Of a DNA stretch of 64,000 nt, positions 1 through 10,014 are shown piece by piece. The stretch's first letter is position 1, and each line of letters starts with the position of its first letter. The notes below the pieces were generated by a model, which made no database searches, was not told the DNA's origin, and saw only the letters and a list, made by a program, of their open reading frames with translations. The DNA is from an uncultured Clostridium sp. Its GTDB lineage: Bacteria; Bacillota; Clostridia; TANB77; CAG-508. Location of the stretch: assembly GCA_947653235.1 (NCBI GenBank), contig CANTGH010000003.1, positions 1 to 64,000 on the forward strand, in the 5' to 3' direction. The position numbers and the translations under genes were made by a program.

Positions 1-212
1 CCCTATTTTTTATTGATTTTCGGCTTGTTTGAAAAAATACCGAAACTTGAAGAAATTCTGTCAAGTTGACTTTCGGATAAAAATATGCTCTCACTTGATT
101 TTACTGAATTTGCAGACTTTTTCTTCTACTCACAACAAAACGGATCTAAAAATAAGTAAATTCTCATTTTTAAACCCGTTTTATTAAAAATCATCTATAG
201 TTTTTACAAAAA

Positions 213-413
213 CTATTTGTTCATCATTTGGTTTTCAGCTTGTTCAATCATTTTTTTAACCATTTGTCCACCGATTTTTCCAGCGTCTTTTGCAGATATA
301 TTTCCGTTGTAACCATTTTTTAAGTTAACACCAACTTCTGAAGCTACTTCATATTTGAATCTGTCTAATGAATCCATTGCTTCTGGAACTGCTTTTCTAC
401 TATTTCTTGCCAT
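213..413 (-). CDS. alpha/beta-type small acid-soluble spore protein (SASP)
   Basis: Small DNA-binding spore protein that coats and protects the chromosome in the dormant spore. The protein of about 66 residues carries the family core: RKAVPEAMDSLDRFKYEVA, then EVGVNL, then GGQMVKKMIEQAE. The GGAGGTG ribosome site lies seven bases before ATG at 411-413, inside the longer 74-residue reading frame, so the MARNSRK start is chosen. It is monocistronic. Its presence is the best evidence that the organism forms spores. Family assignment is confident; the individual ssp letter cannot be given. Confidence 0.95.
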   Translation of the reverse strand: MARNSRKAVPEAMDSLDRFKYEVASEVGVNLKNGYNGNISAKDAGKIGGQMVKKMIEQAENQMMNK

Positions 414-538
414 CTTATTCACCTCCGCATTTTTCAAATTGAAAAAACATAAAATGTATTTTCAATATTATAATGCTCGGTTTGAATAAAAATAAACAGG
501 TAATTTTTGGAAAAATGATTTTTTTAATTTCCGTTTAC

Positions 539-1081
539 TTATACATCTGGTTCAATTAATCCAAAGTTTTTTGAATCTTTTAATTTAAAGATGACATTTA
601 CTTTTCCTGTATCAACATTGATGAACGTATAAAACAAACTTCCTGTTTTATCTAATAATTTTATTTTGGCATCGTCTACTGAAATTGGTCTGACATCATA
701 ATAAGTATTTTTAATAACTTCGTTTTCAATACGTTTTTCTTCATCACCTGCGATATTAATTTGTTTGATAGAAGAATCACGTTGCATTTTTTCTTTTTTA
801 GCTTTTGTTTTTCGTATTTGTCCTTCTAATATATCAATATCTTTATCAATTGAAGCATATAAATCTCTTGATTCTGTGACTGCTTTGTACGATGTTCCTC
901 TTGTATAAATATACATTTCTGCTGTTTGTACATCTTTTTCATTTTTGATGGTGACATTGACTTCCACATCTCCTGCCATTTCTGTATCAAAATATTTTTC
1001 AATTCTGATTAATTTTTTTTCAACATATTCTTTGATTGCATCTGTCGCTTTTAAATCTTTCCCTGTAATCGTTATTTTCAT
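539..1081 (-). CDS. hpf: long-form ribosome hibernation promoting factor
   Basis: Binds the small ribosomal subunit in the A/P-site region and dimerises 70S ribosomes into inactive 100S particles in stationary phase. Residues 1 to about 100 form the HPF/YfiA fold (starts MKITITGKDLKATDAIKEYV), followed by a charged linker and a C-terminal dimerisation domain (YYDVRPISVDDAKIKLLD ... FTFINVDTGKVNVIFK type) typical of long HPF. About 180 residues, normal for Firmicutes. The start at 1081 is preferred over an upstream in-frame ATG because an AAGGAT-like ribosome site lies between them and the family begins with MKI. Cytoplasmic, single gene. Confidence 0.95.
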   Translation of the reverse strand: MKITITGKDLKATDAIKEYVEKKLIRIEKYFDTEMAGDVEVNVTIKNEKDVQTAEMYIYTRGTSYKAVTESRDLYASIDKDIDILEGQIRKTKAKKEKMQRDSSIKQINIAGDEEKRIENEVIKNTYYDVRPISVDDAKIKLLDKTGSLFYTFINVDTGKVNVIFKLKDSKNFGLIEPDV

Positions 1082-1261
1082 TCTCTTACCATCCTTTCTT
1101 AACATATGAATATTTAATTTTCTTTATTATATCGATTAATTTCAAATTTTGCAAGTATATTTGAAAAATATTCCAAATATTGCAAAAAAGCTTGTCCTTC
1201 CAGATGAGACTATCTTAGATGAATTAGAAAATATTTCCACTCATATGAAACTCTATATTTC

Positions 1262-1296
1262 AAAAAAATATGAGCATAGAAAACCATGCTCATATT
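1262..1296 (-). terminator. rho-independent terminator after the coaB-like gene
   Basis: An 11-bp perfect inverted repeat (aatatgagcat / atgctcatatt) with a short loop is followed on the minus strand by a T run. It lies 13 bases beyond the stop of the coaB-like gene. Confidence 0.85.
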
Positions 1297-1308
1297 GATA
1301 GATAGTAT

Positions 1309-2073
1309 TTACAATATCAACCTTTTAATCGCTGTAGCAATTTCCTTCTTCGTCTGGCATTCGCATACCAAGCCATCCTTGTCAACGATCATCGCCCAAT
1401 GCTTTCCGCCTCCGATTTTGGATAAATCATTGGCAACAATGTAATCTGCCTGATTCTTTTCACGCAATCTTGTGGCTACCGTTAACAGTTCCTCTTTACT
1501 CACACCATCGAGTAACTTGAAGCCAACCAGTTTCACACTAGAATCTAACTTCTTAATCATACCAATTACTTTTGGTGTTAGACTGTACATAGTCATCAGA
1601 TGTGGCTCATAAGACGACATTTTTCCACTGTTGTCTGCAATAACGCGTGGGTTTTCAAAGGTTTCCATAATTCTTTGCTTCGTTATCATCTCTGGAGAAA
1701 TATTTTGGAATGTCTCCCAAATTTCATCTACCAATTCTTCTGCTCTTATGGAATACTTGCCTACATAATCGCCTACCGCAGCAGAATGAATTACAATATC
1801 AATTTTATTTTCACGAAAGATTTTCTGCAAAGTCTCTATTAAGTCTTGTGTTGACTCAATTGTGATATACTCTATCTTGTTACTATCCACACGAGGCTTA
1901 TACGACATTTTCGTAGAAATAAAAAAGATTTTTTCAATTTCTTCTGCTCTTTCTTCCAAAAATGTTTCTGCAAAAACACAACCAAGTGCACCAGTTGACA
2001 TATTGGTAATTTTCATCACCGAGTCAATTCTTTCATTGGTAGGTCCTGAGGTAATAATAAGTTTTTTCTTCAT
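1309..2073 (-). CDS. coaB: stand-alone phosphopantothenate-cysteine ligase-like protein (CoaB family)
   Basis: Predicted to join 4'-phosphopantothenate and cysteine in coenzyme A synthesis. The protein opens with KKLIITSGPTNERIDSV and TNMSTGALG, the nucleotide-binding start of the DNA/pantothenate flavoprotein-CoaB fold, and later has HSAAVGDY and the KLVGFKL / IVANDLSKIG region seen in CoaB. It is not fused to a CoaC decarboxylase, as in streptococcal-type CoaB. The start at 2073 is chosen because AAAGGAGG sits eight bases before it; the reading frame extends nine codons further upstream. A decayed reading frame lies directly upstream (2090-2438), so it was once the second gene of an operon. 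Whether it serves as the only CoaB of the cell cannot be judged. Confidence 0.75.
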   Translation of the reverse strand: MKKKLIITSGPTNERIDSVMKITNMSTGALGCVFAETFLEERAEEIEKIFFISTKMSYKPRVDSNKIEYITIESTQDLIETLQKIFRENKIDIVIHSAAVGDYVGKYSIRAEELVDEIWETFQNISPEMITKQRIMETFENPRVIADNSGKMSSYEPHLMTMYSLTPKVIGMIKKLDSSVKLVGFKLLDGVSKEELLTVATRLREKNQADYIVANDLSKIGGGKHWAMIVDKDGLVCECQTKKEIATAIKRLIL

Positions 2074-2089
2074 GTTCTGTTCCTCCTTT

Positions 2090-2438
2090 TCATAAATCAT
2101 TTACCACTACGTTTCTTGGATTGTTAATATAGCTATCACTCCTTCCAAATCTACTTAGCATTTCTGGAATGATAACCTCGCCATAAACGCACTTTGCCTT
2201 TGTTTGTGACAAAGATAAAATATGCGTTAGGTTTCTTTTGATATTAATTCCTTCTTTTTCCATCCACTCTTTTTCGTGAGTAGAAATCGGACCATTTGGT
2301 TACTTTGCACCATTTAAACGCTTTCTTAAGTTGTTTATTAATACTATCTGTCTTAATCAAATATTCATTAATACCATTGCAATCTAATGTCATATTCAAC
2401 TAAAACATCGATACTGATAAATAGTCATTTATCCGCAT
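2090..2438 (-). pseudogene. decayed gene upstream of coaB, family not recognised
   Basis: A minus-strand reading frame starts at ATG 2436-2438 after GGAGTTG, meets an internal TAG, then changes frame. The last part reads ISTHEKEWMEKEGINI ... EVIIPEMLSRFGRSDSY ... NVVVNDL and stops just before the coaB ribosome site, as expected for the first gene of a coaB operon. At least one stop and one frame change are needed, and unlike the CGG cases nearby they are not repaired by removing a C. I do not recognise the family. Confidence 0.55.
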
Positions 2439-2539
2439 ATTTTCAACTCCTTTCGATTTGATACTTGCATTATACCTTAAAAAATGATATAATTCAAATA
2501 TATATTAGTAATACTAATTATAATTGGAGATTATATTAT

Positions 2540-3436
2540 ATGAATATCAATTTTGAATATTATAAAACTTTTTATTATGTAACAATCTATCGGAAGTATT
2601 AGCAAAGCTTCTAATTTCCTACATATTTCACAACCTGCCATAACCAAAACCATTCAAAAACTAGAACAAGAATTAGATATGACTCTTCTTTATCGAACCC
2701 CAAAAGGTGTTTCCTTAACAGAAAATGGAAAAATATTTTTTGAATTTATCAAAAGTGGTGTTGAAAGTTTTATGAATGGCGAGCACAAACTTACTGCACT
2801 TCATCATTTAGAAACAGGACTCCTTAAAATTGGTGCTAGCACTACTATTACTAAATATTATTTACTTCCCTATATAGAAAAATTTCATAAGGCATACCCA
2901 AAAATCAATATTTCTATTACAAACCACTTAACTAATACGATGCTATCTTTATTAAAAAAAGGAAGTCTTGATTTTCTAATTGTTAATCTTCCCATGAAAC
3001 TCGATAATAGTTTAAATGTAATTCCTTGTACTAAACTTCATGATTGCTTTGCTCGGAAATTTAGAATATAAAAGTCAAATTCCGAAAGCAATTTCTTTAA
3101 AAGACTTAACAGCAAATTATCCTATTATTACACAAAAAGAACCTTCTAATACAAGAGCATTTTTAAATTCATTAATGGAAAAAAATCATATCCATTTTCA
3201 GCCTCAATTTGATATTGTGAGTTACAGTTTAGTTAAAGATTTTGCAAAAATCGGAATGGGAATTTCCTATATTACAAAGGAATTTACAAAATCAGAACTG
3301 CAAAGTAAAGATTTATATCAAATACCAATTATTGACAAAATACCAACTCGATATTTGCGGAATTGTAACAACTAAATCTACTATTAATACCCTTGCCACT
3401 CAAAAACTAATTGACATGATACTTTCTAATGATTAA
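2540..3436 (+). CDS. LysR-type transcriptional regulator read through three CGG shift sites
   Basis: DNA-binding regulator: N-terminal winged helix-turn-helix followed by a type 2 periplasmic-binding-like effector domain. As written it is broken into three frames, but each break is a single extra C (2591, 3054, 3358) directly before a glycine GGA codon. Leaving those out gives one frame of 297 residues, the normal LysR length: MNINFEYYKTFYYVTIYGSI, then SKASNFLHISQPAITKTIQK (the helix-turn-helix), then LKIGASTTITKYYLLPYIEK and KDFAKIGMGISYITKEF. The first shift falls on the conserved Gly of the GSISKAS turn. Conventional annotation would call it a pseudogene; the pattern shared with five other genes makes decoding or systematic error more likely than decay. 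Target genes are unknown. Confidence 0.7.
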
Positions 3437-3565
3437 TTGATATGCTTTTGAACTTTAATTTCTCCACGACGATTTACTTTAATCCTTATTTCACCATTTA
3501 AATCAGTCCTATAAACCTTGCAAATTTTCTATTACTGCTACCAATCCGTCTGGCAATGCTCCCAT
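3433..3565 (-). pseudogene. remnant of a ComEC-type metallo-hydrolase C-terminus
   Basis: The minus strand reads MGALPDGLVAVIENLQ and then, in another frame, VYRTDLNGEIRIKVNRRGE. These match two separate parts of the intact comEC nearby (GGLFAVLENLKV and IYRTDENGEITIKTNGR), with the roughly 170 residues between them missing. It looks like a partial duplicate with an internal deletion. It overlaps the end of the LysR gene on the other strand. Confidence 0.6.
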
Positions 3566-3642
3566 TTAATAGCTTATCCCAAAATATGTAAATATACGAG
3601 CATTACTTTTATGTGATGCTCGCATTTCATTAATTTAAAAGA

Positions 3643-3662
3643 GGCTGTTTTGAAAACAGCCC
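3643..3662. terminator. hairpin, probable terminator
   Basis: ggctgttttgaaaacagcc is a near-perfect hairpin with a tiny loop, followed by T-rich sequence. A second hairpin (cgagcat...atgctcg) lies at about 3598-3623. They sit between the LysR gene and the small genes at 4.0-4.2 kb. Confidence 0.6.
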
Positions 3663-4000
3663 CCTTTACAAAAGATTAATATCCAAAATCAAAGTTTGGT
3701 ACAAACAAAGATAAGAGCAAAAATAGAACTATGCAATATGATCCTATCTTTGAAACTTTTATTATTCTTAAAATAACCCTTTCCCATTTTTAACTCTTTT
3801 TAATTTAAAAAAACTGTAAATTATTTTTTTATCCCTTTTAAACTCTTTAAAAATTTAGCTATCTCGCATCGTCTTTCTTTCAATTTTTTTTCAGAAAAAT
3901 TTGAAAACTTTGAACACTGAAGAAGTCTTACCTTTTCGCCTTTAACAGTTTGAAAATCTTGTTAAGTTATCTTCACTGGGTAATAATTCATTATTTTTTG
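3663..4000. other. intergenic stretch with degraded reading frames
   Basis: No intact gene is visible. The minus strand holds short open pieces, for example one ending in EKKLKERRCEIAKFLKSL and a hydrophobic one ending in VPNFDFGY, neither with a convincing start. This may be the decayed downstream part of the small-gene operon at 4.0-4.2 kb. Confidence 0.4.
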
Positions 4001-4117
4001 CTACCATTTCCGTTCTTCTCTCTTCTCTCTTTTTCCTCGTCTAGCTTTTTTATGAGCAGATAGTAATTTCTCAAACGATACTGCATTTTCATACACATTC
4101 TTTATAGTTTTAGGCAT
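4001..4117 (-). CDS. short ORF resembling the N-terminus of a reverse transcriptase, probable remnant
   Basis: 38 residues preceded by AGGAGTTG and coupled to the tiny ORF upstream. It contains YENAVSFEKLLSAHKKARRG followed by KR, which resembles the first residues of retron, group II and DGR-type reverse transcriptases (the 'FENLxxAYxKARxGKR' pattern). No palm domain or YxDD box follows, so it would be a truncated remnant. An in-frame CGG lies near its end. Resemblance is by eye only. Confidence 0.35.
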   Translation of the reverse strand: MPKTIKNVYENAVSFEKLLSAHKKARRGKREKREERKW

Positions 4118-4119
4118 TT

Positions 4120-4185
4120 TTAACAACTCCTAGTGATTTTATAAGCCCCCCCTAGCATTTTACCAAATTTTCCAAATCCAATCAT
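4120..4185 (-). CDS. tiny ORF with a strong ribosome site
   Basis: 21 codons preceded by AAGGAGG eight bases before ATG, beginning MIGFGKFGKMLGGAYK and ending in Cys. It contains a run of seven G. A consensus promoter lies about 75 bases upstream, and its stop is placed so that translation could couple to the next ORF (4001-4117). Function unknown; it may be a leader peptide. Confidence 0.4.
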   Translation of the reverse strand: MIGFGKFGKMLGGAYKITRSC

Positions 4186-4260
4186 GATTTTACCTCCTTA
4201 AGTAAAAAAATTAGTATAACACGTTTTTCAATAAAAGCAAAAATTACTTTATTTAATTTT

Positions 4261-4289
4261 ATTCTACCATATTATGTTAATATTGTCAA
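4261..4289 (-). promoter_or_regulatory. consensus sigma-A promoter for the small ORFs
   Basis: On the minus strand TTGACA (4284-4289) and TAGAAT (4261-4266) are separated by 17 bases, in an AT-rich setting. It points toward the tiny ORFs at 4185 and 4117. Confidence 0.75.
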
Positions 4290-4324
4290 TATTTTTATCA
4301 CTTTTTAAATATAATTAGCTTTCT

Positions 4325-6582
4325 TTAATCGAATACTCTTTTTAAATCTAACATTTTTCCAGTTTTAATGTTCCTACCATTTGTTTTTATTGTGATTTCC
4401 CCATTCTCATCTGTCCTATAAATCTTCGTACCGCATATTTTCCATTCTTTCAATCACATCTGCATTTGGATGCCCATACCTATTATCTTCTCCTACACCA
4501 ATCACTGCAACCTGTGGCTTTATTTTATCTAGTATCTCTTGAATTGAAGATGACTTTGAACCATGATGTGCTACTTTCAAAACATTACAATTTAAAACAT
4601 CTGTATTTTTATATTTTTCCAAAATTTCCTTCTCCGCTTTTTCTTCAATATCACCAGTAAATAACATACTAAAATCGCCATAAAGCAATTTTGCCAAAAT
4701 CGAATTATTATTGATTCCATTATCTGAAATCATTTTGTCTACATCTGGCCATAAAATTTGAAAACACGAATATTTATCGATTTTTACAAAATCACCTGCC
4801 TTGACTGAAATTACCTTTACATTTTTATATTTTGCAAGTTCCAAAAATTTTTTGCAATTGTCATATTCACTATCCTGCTTTCCAATAATAATATTTTCAA
4901 CTTTCAAATTTTCAAGTACGGCAAACAATCCGTCCGACAATGATCTGAATCAAAATGAGAAATCATTAAATAATCAATTTTACTAATTTTTCTATCCAAT
5001 AGATAAGGCACAACCACTTTTTCTCCATAATCATAATCTTGATTATTTCCTCCATCTATCACAATATTTTTTCCCATTGAACTTTGAATAACCGTACAGT
5101 CTCCGTTGCCCCACATCAACAAAATAAACTTTCAAATCTCGTGGAATTAATGCAAACATTTTAAATAACAAGACACTGACAACCAAAAATGCCATTATCT
5201 TTTTACGATATTTTTTTAACATTTGGCTAATCTGATGACTTAAAATAAAACGTAAAAATCGAATTTTATTCTTATAAAAAAGATAAATTATACCAGCAAT
5301 TATGACATAATATAAAATAACCATCCATAAATCTGGAGTTGACAAATAAATCTTTGAAAACGGTAATTGACTACAAATTTGAGCAACTTTAAAAATAATT
5401 ACCACCAAAAATTCTTCCACAATTGCTAAAACTCTGCCGAACAGCTGGGATAACTATTCCTAATAAAATACTTATATAACCAACTGATAAAATAGGACCT
5501 ACTAAAGAATAAATCATCAGATTTGAAATAAAAAAAGTAAGCGAAACAGTGTTAAAACAATACACCATAATGGGAACAATTAAAATTTGTGCCGCAAAAC
5601 TCACCAAAAATACTTCCAAAAATGATTTGACAAACCTAGTTTTTATTTTTAGTTTACATTCTAAATATCTTTTTAAAAATTTATGAAACAAAACAATTCC
5701 CAATGTACCACCAAACGAAAGCCACATTCCAACTGCAAAAATATGAAAAGGATTAATCCAAAGCAAAAGTATAAAAGTTATCAGAATTGTTACATAAAAA
5801 TTGTTTTTTCGATACACATTCTGACTAATCAAAAGCATTCCACTCATAATACATGCTCTCATACAAGAAGGAGCAGCTCCTGTTATCAATACAAAAAAAA
5901 TCAAAATAAGCAAAATCACGTAATTTTTTAATTTTCTATGATGAATACATTTATCCAAAATCAATTGCATACCAACTATCACATATGAAACATGCATGCC
6001 AGAAATTGCAAGCACATGTGACATACTACTATTTCTAAAATTTTCCTTAATTTCCTCTTCTAAATCATCACTGTTTCCTAGTAAAATTCCTTTCAAAAAT
6101 GCAGATGTATCTTTTGTATATAATTGATTCAATTTTTCATAAAGTTTACTCTTAAATTGGAAAATTCCTCCTATCAAACTTGTGTCATGATTTAAAATTT
6201 TTGTATTTTGAGAATATAAACTTCCATAAACTTTACTTTGCTTTAAATAATTTCGATAACTAAATCCTTTATAATTTCTAGCTACTTCTGCTTTTGAAAA
6301 CGTTCCTGAAATTTGAATAATATCACCATATTTTAAATCGCAATCTTTTGTTGTATAAATAATCAATTTTGTATTTTTGGTATTTTTTAAATTGGATTGC
6401 ATTATCTTTACAATATAACTATTAGAACGCGTTTTTTCTGTTTTCATACTAACAACTTTCGCAATCCCTGTTAACTCTATTTCCTCTGGATAAATGTTAT
6501 CAAATAAAAAAATGAAGGCTATCGTTTGATAAAGCCCCCATCCAATTAAAATTATCATTCCTAATTTTATAAATTTTTCCAT
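4325..6582 (-). CDS. comEC: DNA internalisation competence protein ComEC, read through five CGG shift sites
   Basis: Membrane channel for uptake of single-stranded DNA. Residues 1-35 are membrane-associated, then comes a DUF4131-like soluble part, a competence domain with several transmembrane helices (LAISGMHVSYVIVGM, TGAAPSCMRACIMSG) and a C-terminal metallo-beta-lactamase domain. As written it falls into five overlapping frames. Every break is one extra C before a glycine codon (minus-strand C at plus positions 5439, 5105, 4936, 4932, 4433). Dropping them leaves 2253 bases, exactly 751 codons, a normal ComEC length. Two of the C's are adjacent and restore DSDHCGGL, the conserved metal-binding motif, and another restores VDVGQGDCTVIQ. 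True decay would not be expected to spare both length and motifs. Confidence 0.8.
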
Positions 6583-6605
6583 GGCTAAATCTCCTTTATT
6601 AAAAT

Positions 6606-7988
6606 TTAGCCCCCAGCAATTCTCCTTGCTGTCACAAATCTTTGTGAATAATAAGAATTAGTATTTAAATTATCCATAACCACTCCTCTTTGTGGATTAG
6701 CACTATGAATAAATTCCCCACTATTCATATAAATCCCACAATGTCCAATTTTAGTTTTGGCATCATTGTAAAATAACAACAAATCACCTGTTTGCAAGTT
6801 GTCTCTTTCGATTACCGTTCCCAAAGAAGTTTGATTTGCAGCTACCTGTCCTAAGGTAAACCCAAAATGTCCAAAAATATAACGTGTAAATCCAGAACAA
6901 TCAAATCCCTTCTCTGGTGAACTACAACCTAACACATAAGGATAACCTAAATATTGTTTTGCAAATGTTATAATTTCTTCTCCTGTCACAACCTTTTTAT
7001 CTTGTACTGATTGCACTGAAGAAACATTTGGTTCCATACTTGGTAAACTATTTCTTTCTTCTGTGGCACTTCTTGATGTTACATTTTTTTGTTTTACCAA
7101 TGTTTTACTAATATAACCAGAACCAATTTTACTTGATGTAATTTTATAAAAGTCGCCTTCTTCTCCAGTAATTGTTACAATATCATCTTCATCTAATACA
7201 TCAACAATTCCTGCTGTCTTTGAAGGTGCTTTTCGAACTCTTGCTGTTTCAACAATAACTACCGCTGTTTTGTTATTTGGCATTTCAGGAGAAGTTGCAG
7301 GTTCTTGTGGTGGTGCTTCTGGTTGCTTTTCTGGTTCTTCTGGCACAACTTCTGCTGGCGGTGTAGTTTGTGGTGGTACAGGTTCTTCTACTGGTGGTTC
7401 TTGGGTCGGTGATTCATCAACCATTGGTTTAGCTGTTAATTTTGTTTTTGTAATCCACCCAGATAAAGTTTGACTGCTTACTTTATACCAATTCCCCAAT
7501 TTCGCATCTATCGTTATATTACTACTTTTTTCTACTGTGAATTTAGGATTTACCGCTAAATTGGGAAGCAATCTAACCTTTATACTATTGGCTAAAGTAA
7601 TCGTTTCACCAACGGAATATTCTTGTATTTTAGGTTCTTCCTTTGATGAACTAGAAGTCGATGACGTTTGTGTGTAATTAGATACTGGTTCTGTTGGTGC
7701 TGTATTTTCTGGTGTCGCAGGTGGTGCTGTTTCTTTTTTCTTAGTAAAAAACTCTGTTTTTGCAAAACCGACTTTTCCTTCATATTGAATTTTATACCAT
7801 TCTCCATTTTCCTCTAAAACTTCAACTTCGTCATCTTTATAAAGATTGGTTATAATATTAGAATTGGTTGAAGCTTCCTCTCTTACTCTTACTGCTGTTA
7901 CATTCACCCTTACTGTTGTAGCCATTGATTGATTTGCAATACATAGAATAATCAAACTAATCATACTGAAAAAAACAATTTTTTTCAT
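6606..7988 (-). CDS. secreted SH3-domain NlpC/P60 cell-wall hydrolase
   Basis: Predicted gamma-D-glutamyl-DAP-type peptidoglycan endopeptidase. Residues 1-23 form a signal peptide (KIVFFSMISLIILCIANQS). Three bacterial SH3 repeats follow at about 25-85, 125-190 and 240-300, separated by Pro/Glu/Thr-rich linkers. The NlpC/P60 domain is at about 335-460, with the catalytic Cys in GFDCSGFTRYIF, a His in IGHCGIYM and a second His in FIHSANPQ. 460 residues. The Pro-rich linker suggests wall-spanning export. It is downstream of aspS, with only a short gap, and just upstream of comEC on the same strand, but whether they share a transcript is unclear. Confidence 0.93.
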   Translation of the reverse strand: MKKIVFFSMISLIILCIANQSMATTVRVNVTAVRVREEASTNSNIITNLYKDDEVEVLEENGEWYKIQYEGKVGFAKTEFFTKKKETAPPATPENTAPTEPVSNYTQTSSTSSSSKEEPKIQEYSVGETITLANSIKVRLLPNLAVNPKFTVEKSSNITIDAKLGNWYKVSSQTLSGWITKTKLTAKPMVDESPTQEPPVEEPVPPQTTPPAEVVPEEPEKQPEAPPQEPATSPEMPNNKTAVVIVETARVRKAPSKTAGIVDVLDEDDIVTITGEEGDFYKITSSKIGSGYISKTLVKQKNVTSRSATEERNSLPSMEPNVSSVQSVQDKKVVTGEEIITFAKQYLGYPYVLGCSSPEKGFDCSGFTRYIFGHFGFTLGQVAANQTSLGTVIERDNLQTGDLLLFYNDAKTKIGHCGIYMNSGEFIHSANPQRGVVMDNLNTNSYYSQRFVTARRIAGG

Positions 7989-8030
7989 TTTTTACATCCT
8001 TTCTTTTATTCATTGACAAAATATTGCTTT

Positions 8031-9801
8031 TTAAGCATTTCTTTCGTCAATATCTATCTTAATATGTACCTCTTCTAATTGCTCTGAAAAGACTTGGGAT
8101 GGTGCTCCCATCATAACATCACGTGCTCTTTTATTCTTCGGAAAGGCAATCACTTCACGAATAGAACTTTCTTCTGCTAGCAACATAACAATTCGGTCAA
8201 TTCCTGCTGCTGCCCCTGCATGTGGTGGAGTTCCAAATCCAAATGCATGAAATAAAGCACCAAATTTCTCTTTGACATTCTCTATCGTATATCCTGCTAT
8301 TTCAAAAGCTTTTATCATAATCTCTTGATCATGATTTCTGACTGCTCCGAGAAGCCAGCTCATAACCATTTCCTACTAAATCATATTGATAAGCGTAAAT
8401 GTCTAACGGATTTTTCGTTTGTAAAGCTTCCATACCACCTTGTGGCATAGAAAATGGATTATGGTTAAAATCAATCGTGCCTTCTTCTGATAATTCATAC
8501 ATTGGAAAATCTACAATAAAACAAAATTTATAAACATTTTTTTCTAGTAAATCCAGTTCTTCACCCAATTTAATTCGAACCGCACCTGCAATTTTAGTAG
8601 CTTTTTCTTTTTCATCTGCAACAAAGAATATACTTGCATTTGGCTTCGCCTGCATTCTATCGAATATTTGAGCTTTTCTTGTTTCGTCGATAAATTTACT
8701 AATTCCTCCAGTCAGATTTTCATTTTCATCTATTTTCACCCAAGCCAACCCTTTTGCATCCAATTCTTGAATAGCATATTCTGACATAGCATCAAAAAAT
8801 TTACGTGGCTTATCTTCACAATTTTGCATTATAATAGCTTTAACCGTTTTGTTTTGAAAAGCTTTGAATTCTGTTCCTTCAAAAATATCTGTCAAATCAC
8901 AAATAACGAGTGGATTTCTTAAATCTGGTTTATCCGTTCCATATTTTTCCATTGCTTCACGATAGGGAATTCTTACAAATGGTCCTTCATCTACTTTCCA
9001 GTCTGAATTTGCTTTAAATACGTTAGGTATCACAGTCTCGAATATTTGGAAAATATCTTCCTGTTCAACAAAAGACATTTCAAAATCCAATTGATAAAAT
9101 TCACCTGGCGAACGGTCAGCTCTAGGGTCTTCATCACGAAAACATGGTGCAATTTGATAATATTTTTCAAACCCTGAAACCATCAATAATTGTTTAAATT
9201 GCTGTGGTGCTTGTGGAAGTGCATAAAATTCCCCCGGATGAAGTCTACTAGGAACAAGAAAATCACGTGCCCCTTCTGGTGAAGAATTCGCCAAAATAGG
9301 TGTCTGAATTTCTGTAAACTCCAATTGCTCCATTTCTTTTCTAAAATCTTTTAAAATTTTGGAACGTAGTTGTATATTTTCATGAATTTTTTGATTACGC
9401 AAATCCAAAAATCGATATTCTAATCGCAAATCTTCACGAACATTTTGCTCTTCACTATTGATCTCAAAAGGCAAATTATTATTGCATTTTCCAAGTATCG
9501 TTATATCATTTGCAACAATTTCAATTTCTCCTGTTGGAAGGTTAGGGTTTTTATTACTTCTTTCAACCACTTGCCCAGAAACTGTCAACGTACATTCTTT
9601 GCTTAAATCTTTGCATTTTTTTATAAGATTGGTCTCTTCATTTAGGACAATTTGTGTAATTCCTTTTTCATCACGCAAATCAATAAACATCATTTTTCCT
9701 AAGTTTCGAACCGTTTGCACAAAACCTGCTAAACGAACTTCTTCGCCTACATTTTTAATATTTAATTCTCCTAAATTGTGTGTTCTATATTTATTCTTCA
9801 T
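8031..9801 (-). CDS. aspS: aspartyl-tRNA synthetase, read through one CGG shift site
   Basis: Class IIb synthetase that charges tRNA-Asp. N-terminal OB fold ([20 protein letters not shown]), class II motif 2 region ([19 protein letters not shown]), a GAD-type insert and C-terminal motif 3 ([20 protein letters not shown]). The only break is an extra C at plus 8349, which splits ELAS from GAVRNHD. Without it the gene encodes 589-590 residues, the normal length. The gene is expected to be essential and motif 3 lies after the break, so a true loss-of-function is implausible unless a second copy exists. The start at 9801 ([12 protein letters not shown]) is preferred to an upstream in-frame ATG. 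Confidence 0.9.
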
Positions 9802-9897
9802 ATTAAAAATATCCCTCCAAAATTGTGCTAACATTATATAATATTATTTTGGATTTTTCAATGTTTTCAGCAAAATTTTATTAAAACATTTTAAAAA

Positions 9898-9932
9898 AGC
9901 AAAAAAGGAAATAATCATTCCAATTATTTCCC
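9898..9932 (-). terminator. terminator after the TSCPD gene
   Basis: ggaaataat / attatttcc inverted repeat followed on the minus strand by CTTTTTTGC. It lies between the TSCPD gene and aspS. Confidence 0.7.
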
Positions 9933-10014
9933 TAAAATACCCTCACCTTTTATTATATCATATTTTCGTGATTTTGTCAACTTTCTGGTATTTTTTGTGA
10001 CCACTTTTTTATTT

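Noticed and set aside
1150..1296. A plus-strand open stretch ending LPDETILDELENISTHMK and more.
   Set aside because: No start codon or ribosome site, and it overlaps the coaB terminator. At most a gene scar.
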